Below the pieces are notes generated by a model. The model searched no databases. It saw only the letters and a program-made list of their open reading frames with translations, and was not told the DNA's origin. From positions 1 through 42,011 of the forward strand of contig JANOAR010000015.1 in NCBI GenBank assembly GCA_031411235.1: 42,011 nucleotides of DNA. The letters are read 5' to 3'. The stretch's first letter is position 1. The number at the start of each line of letters is the position of its first letter. Source of the stretch: JANOAR01 sp031411235. Its GTDB lineage: Bacteria > Verrucomicrobiota > Verrucomicrobiia > Verrucomicrobiales > Verrucomicrobiaceae. Below are positions 34,519 to 41,942 of the stretch, in pieces. The translations under genes and the position numbers were made by a program.

Positions 34519-35223
34519 TTATGGGAAGTGACGACTGAAAATTTTCTTGAACCGACTCTGCCATCCCCCCTTATTTGGATTCGATTTATATCGCATTATC
34601 TTCTCTAAATCAGCCTCACTGAGTTCGATTTCTCTCGTAGTTTTATTAACTCGATTTTGAATTGAAACTAAAAATAACTGGAATCCTCCCTTATTCTTCT
34701 GCGAGGGATCCTGTTTCAATAGCTCCTCGTGCTCCTGCTTATTCAGCTTTATTCTACTTGAGCGAATACCAAAGCCCGCCTTCACCGTTCCAGAAAGACC
34801 TAATGCCTTTCGCAGCTTGGAAATCCCATCACCAAGTGCATTGACGCGACACTTCAGTCCCCATGCAGAGAACTCGCCACCAGACAAAATTACAGCTAAA
34901 GCCAAAGCAGGAAGCACGCATTCAAAAACTATGGTTAAAGGACTGTTCTGATTGATTGATTTAGCGCGTAATGAATCAATTCCAAGATCTTCATCGAACC
35001 TTGCCTGGAGTTGTGACGGCAATTGTATTTTAGCAAAGCGAATCAAATCATTACTGTGTGCTTCAATTTCTTCTTGGTCAGATGACATTAGATTGTGCTC
35101 ACGACAATATGCGAAGGCGGTGCCATAAGCAGCGCGAAACATAAATAAAAACTCTGCAAGTTCCTCCAGAGAGTGAGGGCTATCAATTTCTGTCGAGAGA
35201 GTGACCTGTGTTTGCTTTTTCAT
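34519..35223 (-). CDS. Unknown protein paired with a DNA methyltransferase
   Basis: I do not recognise the family. 234 residues. The N-terminal part is helical and acidic. Residues about 95-114 are strongly hydrophobic (PLTIVFECVLPALALAVIL), possibly one membrane or buried helix. A distinct C-terminal module (about 180-230) runs GFQLFLVSIQNRVNKTTREI, LSEADLEKIMRY and KGGWQSRFKKIF, basic and well conserved in appearance. No nuclease motif such as PD-(D/E)xK or HNH is visible. It starts 29 bp after the methyltransferase on the same strand and shares its low G+C (bases 34621-34680 contain 17 G or C of 60). The context suggests a restriction or defence partner; that is inference only. Confidence 0.75.
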   Translation of the reverse strand: MKKQTQVTLSTEIDSPHSLEELAEFLFMFRAAYGTAFAYCREHNLMSSDQEEIEAHSNDLIRFAKIQLPSQLQARFDEDLGIDSLRAKSINQNSPLTIVFECVLPALALAVILSGGEFSAWGLKCRVNALGDGISKLRKALGLSGTVKAGFGIRSSRIKLNKQEHEELLKQDPSQKNKGGFQLFLVSIQNRVNKTTREIELSEADLEKIMRYKSNPNKGGWQSRFKKIFSRHFP

Positions 35224-35252
35224 TTATTTGGTGAATGCATCAAGTTAGATGT

Positions 35253-36461
35253 TTATTTCTTTTTCAAAATGACTATCCTATTTGAGTTTGTTCCATCAAG
35301 GTTATTTTGAATACCCCAGCAGTTAGCTGTCTTCGTGAATGCTTGGCGATTGATAATGACAGCATCAGCCTTAAACCCTGCCAGCATGGCGCTTTCAATC
35401 ACTTGATCTTCCAGGGCAAGAGTGCCTTTCCTAATTTCACCGACCTCAAAGGCGATATATCCAGTTCGCTTTAGAACGCGATGAAACTCCGTGAATGCTG
35501 AGACAATACAGTTGATCCATTCGTCAAGTGAGGACATTTGCCAGACGAGTTTCTCATTTACTGAAAGTTCCGCAAACCAGAGTCTAAGCCAGTTGTCTCC
35601 GATGTAGTCCACCTCATTGAGGAATGGGGGTGAGGTCACAATCAGGTCAACGCTTGAATTTTTAATTTCGGGTGTATTTGCAGCAGATCTACTTAGTATC
35701 AATGGATTGACACAGGCTTTAAACGTTGATGGAAACGGATCCCTCAGCAGTTGTTTGCTTTTCTTCAATATAAGTTTCTTAGTGTCCCGGTATTCCGGGG
35801 TTTGCCCCCTCTTTTCATTGATCTTCCGCTGAGCACTAACGTAAGTCGCTTGATTTGGCGGAAGGGTATAAACGCTGAAAAAGCCACTACTGTGGCCAGT
35901 GAGCCGATTGCAAGCAACCATTTGGATCCAGCCATCAATTGCGTCAAAAGTTCCAGCTTTTTTTCGCTTAGCGAAATGGTTTTGCCAACTCAACAACTCA
36001 GAAAGAGTTTTTCGCTCGAAGAACACTAGAAGCTCATCATTGTCAGAAATAACTCTATCGTGACTTAGCTTTACACTCTCAAGCCGCGTTTCAATTTCTG
36101 CAAGCGTAGGTGGTGCTAGGCGTGGCTCTGTTAGCACTCGCGCCAGTGGATTCACATCGTTTCCAATAACGCGCCGACCCAGCATATTTGCTTCAATCAG
36201 GGTGGTGCCACGCCCCAAAAATGGATCATACACGACACCATCTTTTGTAGTTAGCCGCTTGATGAAAAATTCAGGTAACTGCGGCTTGTAACAAGCCCGA
36301 TAAGAAATCTGATGAATTGAGTGCCCCTGCCGCTGCTTGGCAGTCCAAAACTCATTCTCGTAGACGGGGATGCTGGCGGCACCAAGACACAAATCACTTG
36401 ATGCCGTCAGACGTGAAAAATCGTCAAAGGTTCTCAGGTCGTTGTGAAGGTTGGCAAGCAT
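35253..36461 (-). CDS. DNA methyltransferase, amino-group (N6-adenine or N4-cytosine) type
   Basis: A 402-residue S-adenosylmethionine-dependent DNA methylase. The SAM-binding motif I is VYDPFLGRGTTLIEANMLGR at about residues 77-96, preceded by the conserved HSIHQISYRACYKPQLPEFF. The catalytic motif IV is VTSPPFLNEVDY at about 275-286. TSPPF suits N4-cytosine or N6-adenine methylation. Motif I comes before motif IV with about 190 residues between, the order of alpha- or gamma-type enzymes, although DPFxGxGTT is the spelling seen in beta-type enzymes. The intervening region probably recognises target DNA. Low G+C marks it as likely acquired. The target sequence is unknown. Confidence 0.9.
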   Translation of the reverse strand: MLANLHNDLRTFDDFSRLTASSDLCLGAASIPVYENEFWTAKQRQGHSIHQISYRACYKPQLPEFFIKRLTTKDGVVYDPFLGRGTTLIEANMLGRRVIGNDVNPLARVLTEPRLAPPTLAEIETRLESVKLSHDRVISDNDELLVFFERKTLSELLSWQNHFAKRKKAGTFDAIDGWIQMVACNRLTGHSSGFFSVYTLPPNQATYVSAQRKINEKRGQTPEYRDTKKLILKKSKQLLRDPFPSTFKACVNPLILSRSAANTPEIKNSSVDLIVTSPPFLNEVDYIGDNWLRLWFAELSVNEKLVWQMSSLDEWINCIVSAFTEFHRVLKRTGYIAFEVGEIRKGTLALEDQVIESAMLAGFKADAVIINRQAFTKTANCWGIQNNLDGTNSNRIVILKKK

Positions 36462-36473
36462 AGCAGTAAATAA

Positions 36474-36809
36474 TCAGGCATCATCCAGCTCGTCGTGGGT
36501 CTTGCCCGGCGAGCGGTTGAGATAGAATTTTTTGAGGTTCCAGGCCGCGACCAAAGTCGGCGGAAAGGTGGCGAGGAAGCCGACGGAATCGAAGCGGTAG
36601 AAGATGAAGTAGGCGAGCTGCATGGAAGCTCCCGCAAGGCTCAGATACCAAAACATCGCAGGCACCGTCATCTGCCCAGCCTTCTTCGACGCCCGCGCCT
36701 GGACGATCCAACGCAGGCCGAACATGATGCCGCCCGTGAGGCCGATGATCTTCCAGGCGTTTAGCTCGAAGCGGGAAAGGAGAGAAGCGATGTCTGCTAA
36801 GAGAGGCAT
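36474..36809 (-). CDS. Lipid-A-disaccharide synthase N-terminal (LAB_N) domain membrane protein
   Basis: A small integral membrane protein of 111 residues from the ATG at 36809. It shows the stand-alone LAB_N pattern: FGLRWIVQARASKKAG, then VPAMFWYLSLAGASMQLAYF, and a last segment with LVAAWNLKKFYLN, giving about three membrane helices. Stand-alone LAB_N proteins often occur with lipid A or polyprenyl-phosphate sugar-transfer genes, none of which is present here. Its 5' leader is the first copy of the 38-bp repeat, and further upstream in-frame sequence is simply translated repeat. The methyltransferase gene starts 12 bp after its stop. Confidence 0.85.
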   Translation of the reverse strand: MPLLADIASLLSRFELNAWKIIGLTGGIMFGLRWIVQARASKKAGQMTVPAMFWYLSLAGASMQLAYFIFYRFDSVGFLATFPPTLVAAWNLKKFYLNRSPGKTHDELDDA

Positions 36810-36810
36810 G

Positions 36811-36848
36811 GGGCGGAGGGACAAGGGATAAGGAACAAGTGACAAGGG
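36811..36848 (-). repeat. 38-bp ACAAGG-type repeat, copy 1
   Basis: The first of three near-identical 38-bp repeats. Inside the 31-base core this copy differs from the consensus at one position. Key blocks in plus-strand order are GGGACAAGGGATAAGG and ACAAGTGACAAGGG. It sits between the stop of the four-helix-bundle gene and the start of the LAB_N gene, in direct orientation to copy 2 and inverted to copy 3. Confidence 0.88.
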
Positions 36849-36861
36849 CTTGAGGCAGGAA

Positions 36862-37233
36862 TTAGAGCGGTGAAGGGCTGAGTTTGGCGATCAATGAGTT
36901 GAGCATTCGTTCGATTTCATTGCCTTGGGTTAGCAACTTGGGAACTAAAGTGACGGTGCCAAACTCCAGCTTCTGGGCGACTTCGATCTGAGTCTGTGAT
37001 TCATAGAGCGAGCCACGCGCGATGCGGAGGAACCGGGCATAGTCTAGAGTCGTGCCTCGGCCTTGCCCCTCGGCAATATTGGATGGAATCGAAACTGCGG
37101 AGCGACAGAGCTGCGAGGTAAGGCCAAACTTTTCATCGCGTGGAAATGCCCGAGTGAATTCGTAAACCATGCGAACGAACTCCATAAACTTTTGCCAGAC
37201 TATTAAATCCCGGTAGCTCTTGATGGAGTTCAT
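36862..37233 (-). CDS. Four-helix-bundle protein (23S rRNA intervening-sequence / S23 family)
   Basis: The ATG at 37233 gives 123 residues, the normal family length; in-frame sequence further upstream is translated repeat. Family blocks are SYRDLIVWQKFMEFVRMVYE, then FGLTSQLCRSAVSIPSNIAEG, YARFLRIARGSLYESQTQ and a last helix ERMLNSLIAKL. Members form small pentameric four-helix bundles. Some lie within 23S rRNA intervening sequences and some (Avd) work with diversity-generating retroelements, but most, including this one, stand alone with no known role. No rRNA, reverse transcriptase or variable repeat is near. Closely related 38-bp repeats surround it. Confidence 0.92.
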   Translation of the reverse strand: MNSIKSYRDLIVWQKFMEFVRMVYEFTRAFPRDEKFGLTSQLCRSAVSIPSNIAEGQGRGTTLDYARFLRIARGSLYESQTQIEVAQKLEFGTVTLVPKLLTQGNEIERMLNSLIAKLSPSPL

Positions 37234-37256
37234 AGTCTGGGGCGAGAAGTTGTATT

Positions 37257-37294
37257 GGGCAAAGGGACAAGGGATAAGGCACAAGTAACAAGGG
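37257..37294 (-). repeat. 38-bp ACAAGG-type repeat, copy 2
   Basis: The second copy, one difference from consensus in the 31-base core (ACAAGTAACAAGGG). It ends 23 bp before the start codon of the four-helix-bundle gene and so forms its leader. Same orientation as copy 1. Confidence 0.88.
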
Positions 37295-37359
37295 ACTGAA
37301 AACAAATGCCACAAATGGGGATCATTTGTGTGGCAGATAGGCTCAGCGAAATGGATTTG

Positions 37360-37397
37360 CCCTTGTCACTTGTGCCTTATCTCTTGTCCCTTCGCCC
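37360..37397 (+). repeat. 38-bp ACAAGG-type repeat, copy 3, inverted
   Basis: The third copy, opposite in orientation to copies 1 and 2, with one core difference (ACAAGAGATAAGG on the minus strand). With copy 2 it forms a long inverted repeat around a 65-bp spacer, which on RNA would make a hairpin just downstream of ilvB (stop at 37425). Confidence 0.88.
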
Positions 37398-37424
37398 AGC
37401 GCCCATCCCCGCCCTGGACTAATG

Positions 37425-39152
37425 CTATGTCGATCCCGTCGGCTTCTCCATCTTATGTTTCGGAGCCTCCGTGATCATATCCTCCAGCGCGGCACCTGCG
37501 GGGATCATCGGGAAGACGTTCTCGTGCTTGATGCACTCGGCTTCGATGAGGCAGGGGCCTTCGTTGTAATCGAGGGCTTGTTGCAGGATGCGGGTCACAT
37601 CGGCGGGGCGGCTGATGTGGAAGCCTTTGATACCGTAGGCTCCAGCGAGCTTCACGAAGTCGGGGTTGCCCACGAGATCGACGCCGCTCTCGCGGTTGTC
37701 GAAGAACAGCTCCTGCCACTGGCGAACCATGCCGAGGTAGCTGTTGTTGAGCACGATGATCTTCAGCGGGATCTTCAAAATCGCGGCGGTGGCGAGTTCA
37801 AACAACGTCATTTGGAAGCCGCCGTCGCCGGAGATGCTGCACACGATTTTCTCAGGGCAAGCGAGCTGCGCACCGATGGCCGCTGGGAAGCCGAAGCCCA
37901 TGGTGCCGGCACCGCCGGAGGACACCCAGTGGTAGCTGCTGTCATTCTTGTAGAACTGTGCCGCCCACATCTGGTGCTGGCCCACGTCGGTGCAGACGAT
38001 GGCCTTGCCCTTGGTGAGATTATAAAACTCGTCGATGACCTGCTGCATCCGCAGTCCGCCCTGCTTTTTATAGGCCAGGGGGAACTTCTTCTTGTAGCCG
38101 TCGAGATGGCTGAGCCATTCCTGCGTCTCCAGCGGCGCGATGTGCGGCAGCAGCTCGGTGAGCGCGGCCTTGGCGTCGCCGCAGATGGTCACGTCGGTTT
38201 TGATCATCTTGTTGTGCTCGGCAGCGTCGATGTCGATGTGGATGATCTTGGCGTTGCGGCCAAACATCGTGGGCTTGCCGATGATGCGGTCATCGAAGCG
38301 GCTGCCGACGTTAAAGATCACGTCGCATTCGCAGATGGCCTTGTTGGCATACGCGGTGCCGTGCATGCCGATCATGCCCAGCGCGAGCGGATGGGTCTCA
38401 GGGAAGACGCCCTTGCCGAGCAGCGTGGTGGTAACGGGGCAGCCGAGGGTTTCGGCGAGCTTGAGCAATTCTTTGTCCGCACGCGCGATCATTGCGCCCT
38501 GGCCAGCGAGGATGACGGGGCGCTTGGCATTGGCGAGGATGGCGGCGGCTTCGGCGATCTTGGTTTTGTCGATCTTGTAGGCTTCCTCGGGGTGATAGCC
38601 GGGCAGGTCCATCGGCTCGTCCATGACGCCCGTGAAGTTCGACTGGCTGATGTCCTTGGGGATGTCGATGAGCACGGGGCCGGGGCGGCCTGTGGTGGCG
38701 ATGTGGTAGGCCTCGCGAGCGATACGCGGCAGGTCGTTGGTCTTCTTGACCAGGAAGTTATGCTTCACCACGGGCGCGGTGATATTGTAGATGTCGGCTT
38801 CCTGGAAGGCATCTTTGCCCAGCATCCAGGTGACCTGCTGGCCGCAGAGCACGATCATCGGCACGCTGTCCATCATAGCGGTCATGATGCCGGTAACGGT
38901 GTTGCCCGCGCCGGGGCCGGAGGTCACGAGGACGGCCGCAGGCTTGCCGCAGGCACGCGCATAACCATCGGCCATGTGAACCGCGCCCTGCTCGTGGCGC
39001 ACGAGGACGAACTTCATGTTGGTCTTCACCGTCTCCAGCGCATCGAAGATCGGCAGCGCCGCGCCACCGGAGTATCCGAAGACATATTCAATGCCCAGGG
39101 CATCGAGGGTTTTGATGAGGGCTTGTGCGCCGTCGAGTTGTTCAGTAGGCAT
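37425..39152 (-). CDS. ilvB: Acetolactate synthase large (catalytic) subunit
   Basis: The thiamine-diphosphate enzyme that condenses two pyruvates to acetolactate, or pyruvate with 2-ketobutyrate. 575 residues. The N-terminal TPP domain starts GAQALIKTLDALGIEYVFGY and has the catalytic Glu in LVRHEQGAVHMADGYAR. The central FAD/nucleotide domain carries RPVILAGQGA and VGSRFDDR. The C-terminal TPP domain shows GAGTMGFGFPAAIGAQLA and the Mg/TPP motif SGDGGFQMTLFELATA, then NNSYLGMVRQWQELFF. All points to the anabolic, FAD-containing form. The regulatory subunit ilvN is 3 kb downstream on the same strand. Confidence 0.97.
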   Translation of the reverse strand: MPTEQLDGAQALIKTLDALGIEYVFGYSGGAALPIFDALETVKTNMKFVLVRHEQGAVHMADGYARACGKPAAVLVTSGPGAGNTVTGIMTAMMDSVPMIVLCGQQVTWMLGKDAFQEADIYNITAPVVKHNFLVKKTNDLPRIAREAYHIATTGRPGPVLIDIPKDISQSNFTGVMDEPMDLPGYHPEEAYKIDKTKIAEAAAILANAKRPVILAGQGAMIARADKELLKLAETLGCPVTTTLLGKGVFPETHPLALGMIGMHGTAYANKAICECDVIFNVGSRFDDRIIGKPTMFGRNAKIIHIDIDAAEHNKMIKTDVTICGDAKAALTELLPHIAPLETQEWLSHLDGYKKKFPLAYKKQGGLRMQQVIDEFYNLTKGKAIVCTDVGQHQMWAAQFYKNDSSYHWVSSGGAGTMGFGFPAAIGAQLACPEKIVCSISGDGGFQMTLFELATAAILKIPLKIIVLNNSYLGMVRQWQELFFDNRESGVDLVGNPDFVKLAGAYGIKGFHISRPADVTRILQQALDYNEGPCLIEAECIKHENVFPMIPAGAALEDMITEAPKHKMEKPTGST

Positions 39153-39466
39153 GGTGGGTATCGAGTGAAAATTGCGGTTTGAGCGGCGAAAATGCGGTCA
39201 ATACATAAAAACGCAAGATGAAGTTTGATGTTTTAGGTGTCATTTCAGCATTTATCCACAGATCAGTCATCAAAAAATGGTGAATCATGGGCCATTATGA
39301 GTTCACATCGACATTAGCGCTGAGATTCCTCGATAAAACCCCAGCACTGCCAGCAGCCAGCGTTCTGGCGAACGCGCCTACGGCGATCCAGCACCATAGG
39401 CGCACTCGCCAGAGTGAGGCCTCATTCCCGAAAACATAAGGCGCGGCAAACGCCCCAGCAGGCCAT
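39153..39466. other. Leader region of ilvB and downstream region of the secretin-like gene
   Basis: A 314-bp stretch without a gene. The part next to ilvB is AT-rich and should hold its promoter and leader; I see no attenuator-type leader peptide rich in Leu, Ile or Val codons and no SD before the ATG. The distal part contains the large inverted repeat at 39361-39416. Nothing else is recognisable. Confidence 0.5.
39361..39416. repeat. Large imperfect inverted repeat (REP-like hairpin)
   Basis: Arms of 23 bases (39361-39383 and 39394-39416) flank a 10-base loop. Eighteen positions pair exactly, including CTGGCGA/TCGCCAG and GCGCCTA/TAGGCGC; the other five are all transition-type differences, so some can still wobble. 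There is no T-run, so it is not a classical terminator. It begins 51 bp after the stop of the gene at 39467 and may protect or attenuate its mRNA, or be one copy of a dispersed REP family. Confidence 0.7.
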
Positions 39467-40162
39467 TCACGGCTTTACCAACCGCGCCGTGGTGAAGATA
39501 AGCACGCGCTTGGCGATGTCTTGAGTGCCATCTTCTTTTTGCGGCACCAGCACCGCGATGAGGGCGCTACCACCGTCGGCGATGGCGACGGAGGTCTGTG
39601 TCTTCAGATCGTAGTAGCGGGGCATGGTGATGACGGGCTTGTCCCCGCCTTCGCCGGGAAGAGTCACCATGGCATCGTCGCCGAGATAGACGGTCAGTTC
39701 GGGAGCGAGGGTAAGCTCGATGGTCGTGCCGTCAGGGGCGATAACGGGATCCACTTCCATGCGTGCACCAACGGGTTTCATCTCGAAGGCGCAGGGGGTG
39801 GGCACATCAACACCCGAGAATGTGGCAGGCACGGCAGGACTGTGCTCCTTGCGGCCTTCGGCGGGTTTGAACTCGGTGGCGTAGATCTTTTCCAGCACGG
39901 ACTCAACGGTAGCGCGTTGGCCTCCTTTGGTCGTGACGCTGAGGCTGGCGAGCGCGGTGGTGGTCTTATCTTGGAGCAGCCCCGCTAATACGCTGTGCCA
40001 CTCCTTGCCTGAAGTGGCGGGCTTGTTGCCATGCATGAGTTCATTGGCCACAGCGGCATCGACTTGCAGGAAGTCGGTGGTGATGAGGATGTTGCCCTGA
40101 ACTAAGTCGGCGGCGTAAAGTGGGGCGAAGGCGAGGAGAAAGAGGAGGGCGAGGGGCTTCAT
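39467..40162 (-). CDS. Exported secretin-domain-like protein of unknown function
   Basis: 231 residues from the ATG at 40162, with a signal peptide (MKPLALLFLLAFAPLYAAD). The middle and end recall the secretin beta domain of type II/III secretion and pilus systems: SVTTKGGQRATVESVLEKIY with TEF nearby, then VGARMEVDPVIAPDGTTIEL and APELTVYLG. It is much shorter than a secretin and lacks the N0-N3 domains and the full barrel, so it is either a degenerate secretin relative or an independent family. It follows the DUF1549 gene by 19 bp on the same strand, implying one transcript. Confidence 0.75.
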   Translation of the reverse strand: MKPLALLFLLAFAPLYAADLVQGNILITTDFLQVDAAVANELMHGNKPATSGKEWHSVLAGLLQDKTTTALASLSVTTKGGQRATVESVLEKIYATEFKPAEGRKEHSPAVPATFSGVDVPTPCAFEMKPVGARMEVDPVIAPDGTTIELTLAPELTVYLGDDAMVTLPGEGGDKPVITMPRYYDLKTQTSVAIADGGSALIAVLVPQKEDGTQDIAKRVLIFTTARLVKP

Positions 40163-40181
40163 GGTGATTTTCGGTAATGGG

Positions 40182-41942
40182 TTATGGATGGAAGAGGAAC
40201 TCGGTGGTGTTAAGCAGCGCCCAGGCAATGTCTTGCGTGCCTGTCGTGGGGTTCTCGGCGAGATGGCGCAGGGCGGCAGCTTGCTCGGTGGGCTGCGGGA
40301 AACGGTTGAGCGTGGTGAGGAAGAGTTGCTCGACTTTGCTCTCGGGGCGGGCGGCGGTGGAGAGCAGCGCAGGCGAGGCCGACACGTCGGCGATGAGAGG
40401 GCTGTTCATGATGAAGCGTGCGAGGGCGTGGGTCAGAGGGGCTTCGCTCTGGTCGGCCCACTCGCGGCTGGCTCGGCCTAGCAGTCGCAGGGGGTGCTCG
40501 TCGGGGGGGACTTGCGGCAGGTCGGCGCTGGTCTGGGCGGAGGCATGGCCTTTCGGCAGCCAGCCAGCCCAGGCATCCCACAGCACCTCGGCAGGCACGC
40601 GGCGCAGCAGGGGGGCTCCGAGGGCGAAGTCATACGGTAAGCCGTAGCCTCGCGTGAAGACCTCGCGCTGGTAGGCCTGGGTGCGGGCGATGATGCGCTG
40701 AAACTCGCGCAACCGATGGCCGCAGCGGATGAACTCCTTACCGAGGGCGAGCCTTGTGGCGCTGGGTATCTCGGGCCACCCCACCCCACCCCAACTCCCC
40801 TCCATGCCCACGCCCCCCATGGTGCTGCAACACTGGCCGTAGCCCTCTTGCTTCGTGTCTTGATGGAAGGACTCTTCGGGAGCACGCCCTTCGCTATATA
40901 CTTTACCCTGCGCCGAAAGGTCGCCCAAGAGCCCTTCCCACACCCGTGCGGCAGCGACTTGGGCGAAGCGCGGATGGTGGCTATCGGTCAGCCACACCGC
41001 CACGTCGGAGTGCATCTGAGCGGCATCACGAGTGGAGGGGCCTTCGCCGAAGAGACGGTTATAGTCATCGAAGGGCGTGTGCCCGATCTTGAGGTAACGC
41101 GGCTGCACACGCTCGCCCGGCGTGCCGTTTCTGTATTTGTAATTCCATGGCAAACGCAACCCCACCGCCCCGCTGGGCGTGACGCTGATTAGCGAATTCC
41201 TGCCGCCCACAGGCCGTGCGCCAGGCACCAGAGGTCGCGGCTGAAGAGTCGGCGCAGGCATGGCCGAGGGCACGGGAGCTGCGAAGCAACTGGCAAACTC
41301 ATACACCTGGCTCTGTGTCCAATCCGCATACGCATGATCGTGGCAGCGAGCGCAGTTCAAGTCCTCGCTGAGGAAAATCTGCGCCACATCCGTAGCCGTA
41401 TGGGGCCAATCGCCTTCATTGCGCTGCATGAAGCCAGCAGCGGGATTTTCACCGACGCTGCCCTCCGCTCGAATCATGGCCGTGACGAGCTGATCATAAG
41501 GCATGTCCGCAGCCACGGCCTCACGCAGCCACTGAATAAAGGCAGCCTGAGATTGCTTGCCCACGTTGTCCTTAACCCGCAGCATTTCAGCCAGCCGACG
41601 GAAGCGCAGCTCAGAAGCGCCAGGCTCGACGACGAGGCGGTCAATGAGCGCAGTGCGCTTATCAGCTCGGGTGTCCGCGAGGAAAGTGCGCACCTCATCC
41701 GGCAACGGCAAGCGCCCCGCCAGGTCGATGCAAGCGCGACGCAGAAAGGCCGCATCACCGACTCTCGGTGGCACCTCCGGGATCGCAGGATTTTGATGCT
41801 TCGCCATGCCCGCCGCCTGGGTTTGCCGATCCGCCGAGATCGCCTTGTCGATATTCACGACAGCGGCGGCGAGATCGCTCACCGACTGAGCAGCAAAGGC
41901 AAGAGCAGGGGCGGAGAGGAGCGCAATGATGAGGCATTTCAT
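40182..41942 (-). CDS. DUF1549/DUF1553 domain cytochrome-like exported protein
   Basis: 586 residues, signal peptide to about residue 18 (MKCLIIALLSAPALAFAAQ). The DUF1549 part has FLRRACIDLAGRLPLPDEVR, the MPYDQLVTAMI helix and a CxxCH site CARCHDHAYADW (197-201) that may bind heme. The DUF1553 part ends with RFIMNSPLIADVS and QLFLTTLNRFPQPTEQ. These proteins are hallmarks of Planctomycetota and Verrucomicrobiota and usually pair with DUF1501 (sulfatase-fold) proteins, absent here. Residues about 346-394 form an unusual insert, partly Gly/Trp-rich (GGVGMEGSWGGVGWPE). Role unknown, perhaps extracytoplasmic redox or polymer breakdown. The start is 69 bp from the window end. Confidence 0.9.
   Translation of the reverse strand: MKCLIIALLSAPALAFAAQSVSDLAAAVVNIDKAISADRQTQAAGMAKHQNPAIPEVPPRVGDAAFLRRACIDLAGRLPLPDEVRTFLADTRADKRTALIDRLVVEPGASELRFRRLAEMLRVKDNVGKQSQAAFIQWLREAVAADMPYDQLVTAMIRAEGSVGENPAAGFMQRNEGDWPHTATDVAQIFLSEDLNCARCHDHAYADWTQSQVYEFASCFAAPVPSAMPAPTLQPRPLVPGARPVGGRNSLISVTPSGAVGLRLPWNYKYRNGTPGERVQPRYLKIGHTPFDDYNRLFGEGPSTRDAAQMHSDVAVWLTDSHHPRFAQVAAARVWEGLLGDLSAQGKVYSEGRAPEESFHQDTKQEGYGQCCSTMGGVGMEGSWGGVGWPEIPSATRLALGKEFIRCGHRLREFQRIIARTQAYQREVFTRGYGLPYDFALGAPLLRRVPAEVLWDAWAGWLPKGHASAQTSADLPQVPPDEHPLRLLGRASREWADQSEAPLTHALARFIMNSPLIADVSASPALLSTAARPESKVEQLFLTTLNRFPQPTEQAAALRHLAENPTTGTQDIAWALLNTTEFLFHP

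Noticed and set aside
33771..34538. A 255-codon open frame on the plus strand opposite ilvN and the phosphatase gene
   Set aside because: Composition is typical of an antisense frame (Asp/Gly/Ala/His-rich), and both opposite-strand genes have clear family motifs.
36862..37233. Diversity-generating retroelement accessory protein (Avd)
   Set aside because: The fold family is shared, but no reverse transcriptase, template repeat or variable-repeat gene exists in the window.
36811..37397. CRISPR array
   Set aside because: Only three repeats, unevenly spaced, one inverted, with a gene between two of them; no cas genes.
37422..39182. A 586-codon open frame on the plus strand opposite ilvB
   Set aside because: It is the antisense shadow of a GC-rich ilvB gene. 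Its product is His/Ala/Gly/Asp-rich without any family motif, and ilvB is unambiguous.
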